This document shows positions 1-6,489 of a stretch of DNA of 7,155 nt, in pieces. Every line of letters begins with the position of its first letter. Positions within the stretch are counted from its first letter, which is position 1. The DNA lies in the NCBI GenBank assembly GCA_947462425.1, contig CANHPI010000137.1, positions 1 to 7,155 of the forward strand, in the 5' to 3' direction. Source of the stretch: Bacteroidota bacterium. Its GTDB lineage: Bacteria; Bacteroidota; Bacteroidia; B-17B0; B-17BO. A model generated the notes under the pieces. It was given only the letters and a program-made list of their open reading frames with translations, ran no database searches and was not told the DNA's origin. The position numbers were made by a program, and so were the translations under genes.

Positions 1-1639
1 CTTTTATAGAAATTGAAATACTGTTTTCTTGCTGATTCGATAAAATCGTTATTTCACTTTCAATGGGCGAATATTTGCAGGCATTACTTATTAAATTTGT
101 GATGATTGTGCTAAAGATAGTTTTATCCAAATAAGCTCCTTTAATAATTCCTGTATGAGTATAAATTAAATTATGGTTTGCGAAATGGGTATTATTTGCT
201 GTAATAATTTGATCAACGCACTCTTGAATATTAATTAGTTGGGGCGCATTATTAATTTTACCATATTTAATTTTCTCTTGAGTTAAAAAGTCACTAAAAA
301 TTGATTTTAAAATCAATACAGATGTTTTTATTTTATTAACGTGATTTAATTTTTTCTCAATTTCATTAGTAGTTAAATATTTTTCAATAAGTTCTGCAGA
401 TGTGATAATTGTTGTTAATGGAGTTAAAAATTCGTGCGAGGCTGTGCTTATAAATTGTGATTTGAGTTCATTGAGTGTTTTTTCTTTTTTTAATGATTTT
501 TGCTTTAGGTAATATCCTCTCAAAATAAAAAACAAAATAATCACTAAAAACAAACATCCACCAAGGGCAAAATAAATTAATTGTTTTTTATTTCGGTTTT
601 CTAAAACTAATACTTGATTCTCTTTTTCTTTTTGCTCACTTTCATGTTTAATAGACATTTCAAGAATGGTATTTTGCATATTTTCATTAAATACCGAATC
701 TTTTATATTAGCGTACAACTCATAGTAGTTATTTGATACTTCAAAATTTCCTAAGTGAGAGTAATAGGTAGCTATTTTTTTATAAGTTGTATATAAATTT
801 TCAAAATCATTTAGTTTTTTAAATAACGCAATAGCTTCTAAGGTATAATCAATGGCTTTTTGGGTTTCGCCTAATTCAAAGTAAGTTTGCCCCATGTTTT
901 GTTTAGCAACGGCAATACTATTATCGTCATCAGGACTATTTTTTATAGTGTGGTTATAAAATTTAATATAATATTCTAACGCCGATTGATAATTTTTAAT
1001 TTGAAATAAAATACTGCCAATACTATTATAACAAATAGGCAACCTAACTGAATCATGTATTTGATTAAGGTAATCTTCTGATATTTTATAGTTTGTTAAT
1101 GCGGCACTATAATTACTTTTATAGTAACAATAATTTCCAAAATTCAAATAATTTGATGCTAAACCAGATTTATCATTTAAAATAGAATAAAACTTTATTG
1201 AATTTTTAATTTTATTGATAGCTAAATCATAATTTTTTAAGCGTCCATAAACACTGGCAAGTCCTGTATTTATTCTAGCTAAAGAAATTTCTTTAATAGG
1301 CGATTGATATGTTTTAGCTATTGCTTCAGCTTTATAATAAATTTCTAAAGCTTTCTCATAATTCGATAATTCTTTATAAGTCCAGCCCAACTCATCATAG
1401 CATTTTATGACTTTAAAATTTAGCTCTTCACCTAAAGCAACAGCTTGCTGGGCAAATTGCAAGGCCTCAGTGGGATTATTATTTTTGATTATGAAAAAGA
1501 TCTGAAGTAGAAGATTTACTTTATTACTATCATTTTTGGCTTTTTCAAGACAATGAATTAATGAATCTTTTGAAACCTCAGGTTTACCAAAACCAAAAAG
1601 AGTAATAAAGATAAAGAATACTAAAATATTTTTTCTCAT
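1..1639 (-). CDS. TPR-containing membrane sensor histidine kinase, C-terminus cut by window edge
   Basis: The frame is open from an ATG at 1639 down to base 2 (546 codons) with no stop, so the 3' end lies outside the window. Residues 1-18 are a hydrophobic signal-like segment after MRKN. About residues 55-310 form repeated helical pairs with TPR spacing, for example YDELGWTYKELSNYEKALEI at 81-100 and similar units near 124, 164, 205, 249 and 286. A charged, coiled-coil-like stretch (327-350) leads to one membrane span (about 353-373). A HisKA domain follows with the phospho-acceptor His402 in SHEFLTPL, then the N box NLISNACKY with Asn519. The ATP-binding G boxes are off the edge. The inferred topology is periplasmic TPR sensor, membrane span, cytoplasmic kinase. 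In this family a His-to-Asp phosphorelay to a response regulator is expected, but no regulator gene is visible here. Ligand and target are unknown. The H-box Arg usual in HE(F/L)RTPL is Leu. Confidence 0.9.
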   Translation of the reverse strand, partial: MRKNILVFFIFITLFGFGKPEVSKDSLIHCLEKAKNDSNKVNLLLQIFFIIKNNNPTEALQFAQQAVALGEELNFKVIKCYDELGWTYKELSNYEKALEIYYKAEAIAKTYQSPIKEISLARINTGLASVYGRLKNYDLAINKIKNSIKFYSILNDKSGLASNYLNFGNYCYYKSNYSAALTNYKISEDYLNQIHDSVRLPICYNSIGSILFQIKNYQSALEYYIKFYNHTIKNSPDDDNSIAVAKQNMGQTYFELGETQKAIDYTLEAIALFKKLNDFENLYTTYKKIATYYSHLGNFEVSNNYYELYANIKDSVFNENMQNTILEMSIKHESEQKEKENQVLVLENRNKKQLIYFALGGCLFLVIILFFILRGYYLKQKSLKKEKTLNELKSQFISTASHEFLTPLTTIITSAELIEKYLTTNEIEKKLNHVNKIKTSVLILKSIFSDFLTQEKIKYGKINNAPQLINIQECVDQIITANNTHFANHNLIYTHTGIIKGAYLDKTIFSTIITNLISNACKYSPIESEITILSNQQENSISISIK

Positions 1640-1694
1640 AAAAATTTACATGTAATTTAAAAGTGTTTAAAAATTATAGTATTCATATTTGTTT

Positions 1695-1727
1695 TAAAGC
1701 TAAATGAATTATTTATATCATATTCAA
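1695..1727 (-). promoter_or_regulatory. Weak promoter candidate for the histidine kinase
   Basis: On the minus strand, TAGCTTTA (1702-1695) fits the Bacteroidota -7 pattern TAnnTTTG with one mismatch. A TTG at 1727-1725 lies 22 bases upstream, at the long end of the allowed spacing. The element would give a 5' leader of about 50 bases before the ATG at 1639. In DNA this AT-rich such matches are easy to find, so this is only a candidate. Confidence 0.3.
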
Positions 1728-1830
1728 TAAACGCTTTATTTAATTTATTTTTTTGTTTTATTTAAATTTTAAGTTAGCTAATATAATAAATACTTAATAA
1801 TCATTTCCCATTAATTCAGCTAATTTTCAC

Positions 1831-1838
1831 TATCTTTA
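1831..1838 (+). promoter_or_regulatory. Candidate -7 element for the ABC-F gene
   Basis: TATCTTTA followed by GCCCC closely resembles the common Bacteroidota -7 context (TAnnTTTGC). It lies about 28 bases before the ATG at 1867, a normal leader length. I see no TTTG at the expected -33 distance; the nearest partial match is TTTC at 1804-1807, so the call rests on one half of the promoter. No Shine-Dalgarno sequence precedes the start, as is normal in this phylum. Confidence 0.42.
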
Positions 1839-1866
1839 GCCCCTTAAAAATTTATAATTAATTGCA

Positions 1867-3795
1867 ATGGTTTCTATTAATGGTGTTACGGTTTCGTTTG
1901 GCGGGTATGATTTATTCGACAATGTTTCTTTTTTAATTAATCCAAAAGATCGAATTGGATTAGCTGGTAAAAATGGAGCAGGAAAAAGTACCATGCTTAA
2001 AATTTTAGCTGGTTTTCAAACACCTACCAAAGGAGAGGTGTCTCGTCCTAAAGATTGTAAAATTGGTTATTTGCCTCAGGATATGACTCATCAACATGGA
2101 CGTACCGTTTATGAAGAAACTGAATCGGCCTTTGAGGAAATTAAATTATTGCAAGCTAAATTAGTTGATATTAATCATCAATTAGAAACTCGTACAGATT
2201 ACGAAAGTGATGCGTATATGGTTTTGATTCAGGATTTAACCGACATTAACGAACGCTTAAACATGATTGGCGTTGATAATACGGAGGAAGAAATTGAAAA
2301 AGTATTAATAGGCTTAGGATTTCAACGTAAACAGTTTCACATGCAAACCTCTGAGTTTAGCGGTGGATGGCGTATGCGTATAGAATTAGCTAAATTATTA
2401 CTGCAAAAACCAGATGTATTAATGCTCGATGAGCCAACCAATCACCTAGATATTGAAGCAATACAATGGTTAGAAGAAGTGATGGAAGTTTTTCCGGGTG
2501 CTGTTGTTTTAATAAGCCACGATAAAACCTTTTTAGATACTGTTACAAAACGTACAATTGAAATTGTTAACCAAAAAATATACGATTACAAAACAAATTA
2601 TTCGCATTATCTAGTGTTGCGTCAAGAACGTAAACAGCAACAAGAGAACGCTCAAAAAAATCAACAAAAAATGATTGATCAAACAGAAATGTTGATTGAT
2701 AAATTTAGAGCAAAGGCTAGTAAATCAGCCATGGCTCAATCGTTAATTAAAAAATTAGACAGATTAGATAGAGTAGAAGTAGACGATATGGATACTGCTG
2801 CTGTTCGTTTTCGTTTTCCACCACCTGCGCATAGTGGTAAAATTGTAATTACTGCCGAAAATGCCGGTAAAACATATGGCGATAAACATATTTTTTCGGG
2901 CGCCAATTTTATCATTACAAAGGGAGAGAAAATTGGATTAGTTGGCAGGAATGGTGAAGGTAAATCAACCATGATGAAAATGATTGCTGATAAAATTAAA
3001 TATGATGGATCTATTCAGTTAGGTCATAATATTTTAATGGGTTATTTTGAGCAGGATCAAGAAGAAAAAATTGATTTAGATAAAACAGTTTTTGAAACGA
3101 TTGATGAATTAGCGGTTGGTGATGTTCGCAGACAGGTTCGTAGCTTATTAGGTTCTTTTTTGTTTGGGGGTGATGATATAGATAAGAAAGTAAAAGTACT
3201 AAGTGGAGGAGAACGTGGACGTTTAGCGTTATGTAAATTATTATTAGAGCCTTACAATTTATTATTATTAGATGAGCCAACTAATCACTTGGATATTAAG
3301 TCCAAAGAAGTGTTAAAGCAATCTTTAATTGATTACGAAGGAACATTGGTAATGGTTAGTCATGATAGAGATTTTATGACAGGCATGTGCGACCGTTTAT
3401 TTGAATTTAGAGATGGGCATGTAAAGGAACATTTATGCGACATTAAAGAGTTCATGGAAATTCGTAAGGTTGAAAGATTGAACGAATTAGATCTTGATAA
3501 ATCAGGCGTAAAAGCTGTTCCTGTTGCTGAGAAAAAAGTGGCAGTTTCTTCTGATTTTGAAGCTCAAGAAAAGAAAAAACAGCAAACTCAAATCGCATCA
3601 CAAATTAAAAAGTCGGAAGAGCAAATTGAACGTTTAGAATCAGAAATAAAAAACTTAGATGCCAAATTAGCTGTCCCTGCAACTTATGATGAATTAAGTA
3701 AAGACCCAAATTTTTTTAACGCTTATAATAAATTAAAAAAAGAGTTGGAAACTGAAATGACCAAATGGGAAGATTTAAGTTCGAAGTTGGTTTAG
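1867..3795 (+). CDS. ABC-F family ATPase (YheS/YdiF-like), ribosome-associated type
   Basis: The 642-residue protein has two ABC ATPase domains in tandem and no membrane segments, which defines ABC-F. Domain 1 has Walker A GKNGAGKS (34-41), signature SGGWR (165-169), Walker B LMLDEP (185-190) running into TNHLD, and the switch SHD (217-219). Domain 2 has GRNGEGKS (360-367), LSGGER (445-450), LLLLDEP (465-471) and SHD (498-500). The inter-domain linker (about 240-310) is charged and helical, matching the P-site tRNA interaction motif region. Residues about 565-600 form a charged coiled coil, a C-terminal extension as in Uup/YdiF-type members. Both ATP sites look intact. ABC-F proteins bind the ribosomal E site and act on translation; some confer antibiotic protection. 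The SGGWRMR signature points to the YheS/YdiF side of the family. Nothing in the neighbourhood suggests resistance, so a housekeeping translation role is more likely. The start is the first ATG, 28 bases after the -7 candidate. Confidence 0.93.
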   Translation: MVSINGVTVSFGGYDLFDNVSFLINPKDRIGLAGKNGAGKSTMLKILAGFQTPTKGEVSRPKDCKIGYLPQDMTHQHGRTVYEETESAFEEIKLLQAKLVDINHQLETRTDYESDAYMVLIQDLTDINERLNMIGVDNTEEEIEKVLIGLGFQRKQFHMQTSEFSGGWRMRIELAKLLLQKPDVLMLDEPTNHLDIEAIQWLEEVMEVFPGAVVLISHDKTFLDTVTKRTIEIVNQKIYDYKTNYSHYLVLRQERKQQQENAQKNQQKMIDQTEMLIDKFRAKASKSAMAQSLIKKLDRLDRVEVDDMDTAAVRFRFPPPAHSGKIVITAENAGKTYGDKHIFSGANFIITKGEKIGLVGRNGEGKSTMMKMIADKIKYDGSIQLGHNILMGYFEQDQEEKIDLDKTVFETIDELAVGDVRRQVRSLLGSFLFGGDDIDKKVKVLSGGERGRLALCKLLLEPYNLLLLDEPTNHLDIKSKEVLKQSLIDYEGTLVMVSHDRDFMTGMCDRLFEFRDGHVKEHLCDIKEFMEIRKVERLNELDLDKSGVKAVPVAEKKVAVSSDFEAQEKKKQQTQIASQIKKSEEQIERLESEIKNLDAKLAVPATYDELSKDPNFFNAYNKLKKELETEMTKWEDLSSKLV

Positions 3796-3811
3796 TTGAT
3801 TAATATTTTTC

Positions 3812-3853
3812 TTAAAAAACTTTCGTTAACAATCTATAACGAAAGTTTTTTAA
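3812..3853. terminator. Bidirectional intrinsic terminator between ABC-F gene and udk
   Basis: A perfect 17-bp inverted repeat (TTAAAAAACTTTCGTTA at 3812-3828, its complement at 3837-3853) encloses an 8-base loop. The stem begins with A6 and ends with T6, so transcripts from either strand end the hairpin with a U tract. It starts 16 bases after the ABC-F stop and ends one base before the udk stop. It fits the expected shared terminator of two convergent genes. Confidence 0.88.
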
Positions 3854-3854
3854 T

Positions 3855-4499
3855 TTAATGGAAAATAGAATTAATATCCTGGTCTTTATTTATTCCTAGT
3901 TTTTGACGAATAGTTGATGCTAAAATATTTATAGCAACTGTGTTTTCGCCACCTAAGGGAACAATGATGTCAGCAAATCGTTTTGTAGGTTCAATAAACT
4001 GTTCATGCATTGGTTTTACGGTTTCAATATATCTTGCAAGGGTTTGGTCAATTTCTCTTCCTCTCTCTATAATATCGCGGTTAATTACACGCAATAAACG
4101 TTCATCAGCAGGCGCATCAACAAAAACTTTAACGTTACAAATATTTCTAATGCGTTCATCCGAAAATAATAATATTCCTTCTATAATAATCACTTCTTTA
4201 CTTGGTATATGAATAGTTTCAGAAGAACGAGTACAAGTAATGTATGAATAAATAGGTTTTTCGATACTATTACCGTTTTTTAATTCGTTTATGTGGTCGT
4301 AAAGTAAATCAAACTCAATTGAATCTGGATGATCGAAATTTATAAATTTTCGTTCTTCAATTGAGATAGTTGAATTGTCTTTGTAATAAGAATCTTGAGA
4401 TAATATAGCAACATGATCTGCTGGAAGAATATCCAGTATTTTATTTACAACAGTAGTTTTACCTGAACCTGTTCCGCCGCATATACCAATAATTAACAT
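3855..4499 (-). CDS. udk: Uridine kinase (uridine/cytidine kinase)
   Basis: This 214-residue protein matches the length and motif order of bacterial Udk, which phosphorylates uridine and cytidine to UMP and CMP in cytoplasmic pyrimidine salvage. Visible motifs are the P-loop GGTGSGKT (8-15), SQDSYYKD (34-41) with the likely catalytic Asp36, NFDHPDSIEFDLL (54-66), the base-recognition segment PIYSYITCTR (82-91), the Walker-B-like strand VIIIEGILLF (103-112), the lid RDIIERGR (141-148), and FIEPTKRFADIIVP (168-181). The first ATG puts the P-loop eight residues in, as expected. One oddity: the position of the human UCK2 base-contacting His117 (HSR; HTR in E. coli Udk) is Cys89, while the partner Tyr is kept as Tyr84. 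The gene is convergent with the ABC-F gene and shares its terminator; it is divergent from prfB and appears monocistronic within the window. Confidence 0.93.
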   Translation of the reverse strand: MLIIGICGGTGSGKTTVVNKILDILPADHVAILSQDSYYKDNSTISIEERKFINFDHPDSIEFDLLYDHINELKNGNSIEKPIYSYITCTRSSETIHIPSKEVIIIEGILLFSDERIRNICNVKVFVDAPADERLLRVINRDIIERGREIDQTLARYIETVKPMHEQFIEPTKRFADIIVPLGGENTVAINILASTIRQKLGINKDQDINSIFH

Positions 4500-4522
4500 A
4501 ATTGATTTGAGAATTTAAAATG

Positions 4523-4559
4523 TAAAAATAGCAAATGAAATAAAAAACTCCTATTTTTA
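4523..4559. repeat. 9-bp inverted repeat upstream of udk
   Basis: TAAAAATAG at 4523-4531 and its exact complement CTATTTTTA at 4551-4559 are separated by 19 bases, 24-60 bases upstream of the udk start. It could be an operator-like dyad or lie in the udk promoter. I could not assign a convincing -33/-7 pair here, and A/T-only dyads also arise by chance. Confidence 0.35.
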
Positions 4560-4572
4560 ATTTAGAGATGGG

Positions 4573-4679
4573 CATGTTTACCTAAACAAAAACACAAATT
4601 ATTAAACTGCCTAAACCATCCCGAATCAAGTTCGGGACAAGTTATGACAACTAAAAACAATAATTTAAACATATGAAAT
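4573..4679. repeat. Duplicated intergenic unit, copy 1 (with 24-base extra segment)
   Basis: This copy starts CATGTTTACC and ends AAACATATGAAAT. It aligns nearly base for base with 4682-4765 except for a few substitutions, a one-base gap and an extra 24 bases at 4620-4643. Each copy contains its own inverted repeat: ATGTTTA (4574-4580) and AAATTATT (4596-4603) can both pair with AATAATTTAAACAT (4659-4672), giving a bulged hairpin. It has no coding potential. The unit lies in the 367-base spacer between the divergent udk and prfB genes; I cannot name its family. Confidence 0.8.
4619..4637. repeat. Small palindrome inside copy 1
   Basis: TCCCGAA (4619-4625) and TTCGGGA (4631-4637) form a perfect 7-bp stem with a 5-base loop TCAAG. 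It is the core of the 24-base segment (4620-4643) missing from copy 2, and is more GC-rich than its surroundings. CAAGTT occurs twice within the segment (4627-4632 and 4638-4643). The form resembles short dispersed intergenic palindromes, but I cannot confirm other copies. Confidence 0.7.
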
Positions 4680-4681
4680 AC

Positions 4682-4765
4682 CATGTTTACCAAAACACAA
4701 ACACAAATTATTAAACTGGCTAAACCATATGACTAATAAAAAACAATAATTTAAACATATGAAAT
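4682..4765. repeat. Duplicated intergenic unit, copy 2 (short form)
   Basis: This is the second copy of the unit at 4573-4679, offset by 109 bases and two bases after it, without the 24-base segment. The same internal inverted repeat is kept: ATGTTTA (4683-4689) and AAATTATT (4705-4712) against AATAATTTAAACAT (4745-4758). The remaining spacer to prfB (4766-4866) contains a 13-base odd palindrome GAAAAGTCTTTTC (4771-4783) and otherwise plain AT-rich sequence. Confidence 0.8.
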
Positions 4766-4854
4766 GTTAGGAAAAGTCTTTTCACTGTTGCTTTTAAATA
4801 GCGAGCATAATTACCAAAAAAAATTATACATCAAAAATGTTTCATAATTAATAT

Positions 4855-4862
4855 TAACTTTA
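4855..4862 (+). promoter_or_regulatory. Possible -7 element immediately before prfB
   Basis: TAACTTTA followed by CCCC resembles the TAnnTTTG-C context seen before the ABC-F gene and atpD. It ends only four bases before the ATG at 4867, so transcription from it would begin at or next to the start codon and give a leaderless mRNA. No TTTG is found 19 bases upstream. The match may be chance. Confidence 0.25.
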
Positions 4863-4866
4863 CCCC

Positions 4867-5959
4867 ATGTTTACAACAGACCAACTAAAGGACCTTCACG
4901 AACGACATGCCGCTCTGAAGGTTTTTCTTTGACTACGATAAGAAAAATCACGAGTTAAAGGAACTCGAAGAAAAAACCTTAGATCCTAATTTCTGGACAG
5001 ATTCCAAAAAAGCAGAAGCTGTATTAAAAGAAGTGAAATCGCGTAAGTCGTGGGTTACTACTTATGATAAGTTAACGGCTGCTTTAGAAGATTTAGATAC
5101 CATGTATGAGTTTTTTAAAAGTGGAGATGCAACTGAGGCAGATGCAGAAGAGTTATATCAGGCTGCTTTAAAAATTTTAGATGATGTTGAGTTTAAAAAC
5201 ATGCTCAACTCACCTGACGATTTGTTAAGTTGTGTTTTGCAAATTAATGCTGGAGCTGGTGGTACTGAAAGCTGCGATTGGGCAAGTATGCTCGAACGTA
5301 TGTATATGATGTGGGGCGAAAAGAAAGGCTTTAAATTAAAAGAATTAGACAGAACGGATGGTGATGTTGCAGGCGTTAAATCAGTGTCTATTCAAATAGA
5401 TGGAGATTATGCTTACGGAAATTTAAAAGGCGAAAATGGAGTGCATCGTTTGGTACGTATTAGTCCCTTTGATAGTAACGCTAAGCGGCATACCTCCTTT
5501 GCATCTGTATACGTATATCCGGTAGTTGATGATACGATTGAAATAAATATTCATCCTAACGATATTGAAATTCATACATCAAGAAGCGGTGGTGCAGGTG
5601 GGCAAAACGTAAATAAAGTAGAATCTAAAGTTCAAATAACACATAAGCCAACAGGTATTGTTGTGGTTTGTCAGGTAGACCGCTCTCAGTTAGGAAACAG
5701 AACTATAGCCATGCAAATGTTACGTTCGCAATTGTATGAAATTGAAATGCGTAAAAAAAACGAAGCCAGAGATGCTGTTGAAGATGGGAAAATGAAGATA
5801 GAGTGGGGCTCTCAAATTCGTAGTTATGTATTACATCCTTATAAAATGGTGAATGATCATCGTACCGAATTAAAAATCACAGATGCCGAAGGCGTTTTGA
5901 ATGGTAATATTGACGAATTATTGAAAACCTTTTTAATGAGTCAAGGAAAGAGAAAGTAA
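4867..5959 (+). CDS. prfB: Peptide chain release factor 2, expressed through a +1 programmed frameshift
   Basis: RF2 releases finished peptides at UGA and UAA. The zero frame opens at ATG 4867 and reads 21 residues, ending LKVFL, before TGA at 4930-4932. Skipping one base at CTT-TGA-C moves into the frame starting GAC at 4931 ([15 protein letters not shown]) and running to TAA at 5957-5959. The product is 363 residues, against 365 in E. coli. The junction L|DYD is where E. coli RF2 has its own shift (GYL|DYD). Further motifs are the stop-codon-recognition tripeptide SPF (199-201; RF1 would have PxT), the catalytic GGQ (244-246), and the C-terminal [13 protein letters not shown] block. Ser240 is in the place of the unusual Thr246 of E. 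coli K-12. An in-frame TAA at 4855-4857 makes 4867 the first possible start. A gene caller without recoding logic would start at GTG 5033 and lose the N-terminal domain. The level of RF2 should control its own frameshift rate. Confidence 0.96.
4917..4933 (+). promoter_or_regulatory. prfB +1 programmed frameshift site
   Basis: The slippery CTT (4927-4929) is followed by TGA-C (4930-4933), the standard RF2 autoregulatory signal; the C after TGA makes it a weak stop. The upstream stimulator is reduced: GAAGG at 4917-4921, five bases from CTT, where E. coli has AGGGGG three bases away. A run of five T lies between. Low RF2 favours slippage of tRNA-Leu into the +1 frame. Confidence 0.93.
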
Positions 5960-5967
5960 AAAAAATA

Positions 5968-6066
5968 GAACGCTGATAACGCTGGTTGTTATGATTAAAA
6001 TGATTTATCAATTTATCATTTAATAAAAATCAGTGTAAATCAGCCTAATCTGTGTCATCTGCGTTC
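5968..6066. repeat. Imperfect palindromic intergenic repeat element
   Basis: The element starts GAACGCTGATAAC and ends with GTCATCTGCGTTC, whose complement begins GAACGCAGATGAC, so the ends are inverted repeats (11 of 13 match). The interior continues the symmetry: ATTAAAATGAT (5994-6004) against ATCATTTAAT (6015-6024). The right arm is a row of four degenerate units of 9-10 bases with core ATC(A/T)G (from 6029, 6039, 6048 and 6057). It sits eight bases after the prfB stop and could form a long stem that ends or stabilises the prfB transcript. From memory, similar ATCTGCGTTC-ended repeats are scattered in Bacteroidota genomes; I cannot check this here. Confidence 0.72.
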
Positions 6067-6082
6067 CGTTAAAAATATAACC

Positions 6083-6442
6083 ATGAAAAAAGTACAAATA
6101 TTACACAATCCACGTTGTGGAAAAAGCAGAGAAGCACTTAAATTACTGCAAGATGAAAGTTGTGAAATTGAAATTATTGAATATTTAAAGAATATTCCAA
6201 CTAAAAAAGAAATAACGACCATTTTAGAAAAATTAGGATTAAAAGCATTTGAGATTGTTAGGAAAAAAGAAGCTGTTTTTTTAGAAAAATTTAAAAATAA
6301 AACCTTTACTAACGACGAATGGATTCAGATAATGATAGAAAATCCAATTTTAATTGAAAGACCCATTGTTATTGATGGTTATAAAGCCATAGTTGGCAGA
6401 CCGCCTGAGCTGGTTATAGAATTAATTAACAGGAAGTCTTAA
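6083..6442 (+). CDS. ArsC/YfgD-family thioredoxin-fold reductase-like protein
   Basis: This 119-residue protein has the ArsC fold signature. HNPRCGKSRE (8-17) holds the nucleophile Cys12. The three arginines that bind arsenate in plasmid R773 ArsC (Arg60, Arg94, Arg107) have counterparts at Arg60, Arg93 (ERPIV) and Arg106 (GRPPE). The length and the motif pair HNPRCxKSRE and GRPPE resemble E. coli YfgD (119 residues) more than the 141-residue plasmid ArsC. Family members reduce arsenate with glutaredoxin, but YfgD-type proteins are poorly characterised. No arsenite pump, ArsR repressor or other arsenic gene is nearby, so a role in arsenic resistance is not supported by context. The first ATG puts Cys12 at the family's usual position. 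The gene stands alone between the repeat element and the atpD promoter; no clear promoter or terminator of its own is visible. Confidence 0.88.
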   Translation: MKKVQILHNPRCGKSREALKLLQDESCEIEIIEYLKNIPTKKEITTILEKLGLKAFEIVRKKEAVFLEKFKNKTFTNDEWIQIMIENPILIERPIVIDGYKAIVGRPPELVIELINRKS

Positions 6443-6489
6443 ATTGTGAATAAATCTCCTATTAAATTCAACGAAAAACAATTAATAGC

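Noticed and set aside
2736..3280. Two minus-strand open frames (2736-2972 and 3011-3280)
   Set aside because: They lie wholly within the ABC-F gene, which has clear motifs over this stretch, and their translations show no recognisable domain.
3940..4212. Plus-strand open frame opposite udk
   Set aside because: It is antisense to well-conserved Udk motifs and its translation resembles no family I know.
4500..4866. CRISPR-like array in the repeated spacer
   Set aside because: There are only two copies, the repeat is about 84 bases, there is no regular unique spacer, and no cas gene is nearby.
4866..4874. CATGTTTAC at the prfB start matches the first nine bases of both duplicated units
   Set aside because: The match ends after nine bases with no similarity beyond; this is within chance for AT-rich sequence, so I do not call a third copy.
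4907..4918. ATG at 4907 in the main RF2 frame, which might avoid the frameshift
   Set aside because: It reads ATG-CCG-CTC-TGA and stops after three codons, so it cannot supply full-length RF2.
6083..6442. Arsenic-resistance operon
   Set aside because: Only one ArsC-family gene is present, of the short YfgD-like type, with no pump or regulator beside it.
6459..6488. CTATTAA / TTAATAG inverted repeat after the ArsC-family gene
   Set aside because: The 7-bp A/T-rich stem has a 16-base loop and no T run, and overlaps the region just before the atpD promoter; too weak to call a terminator.
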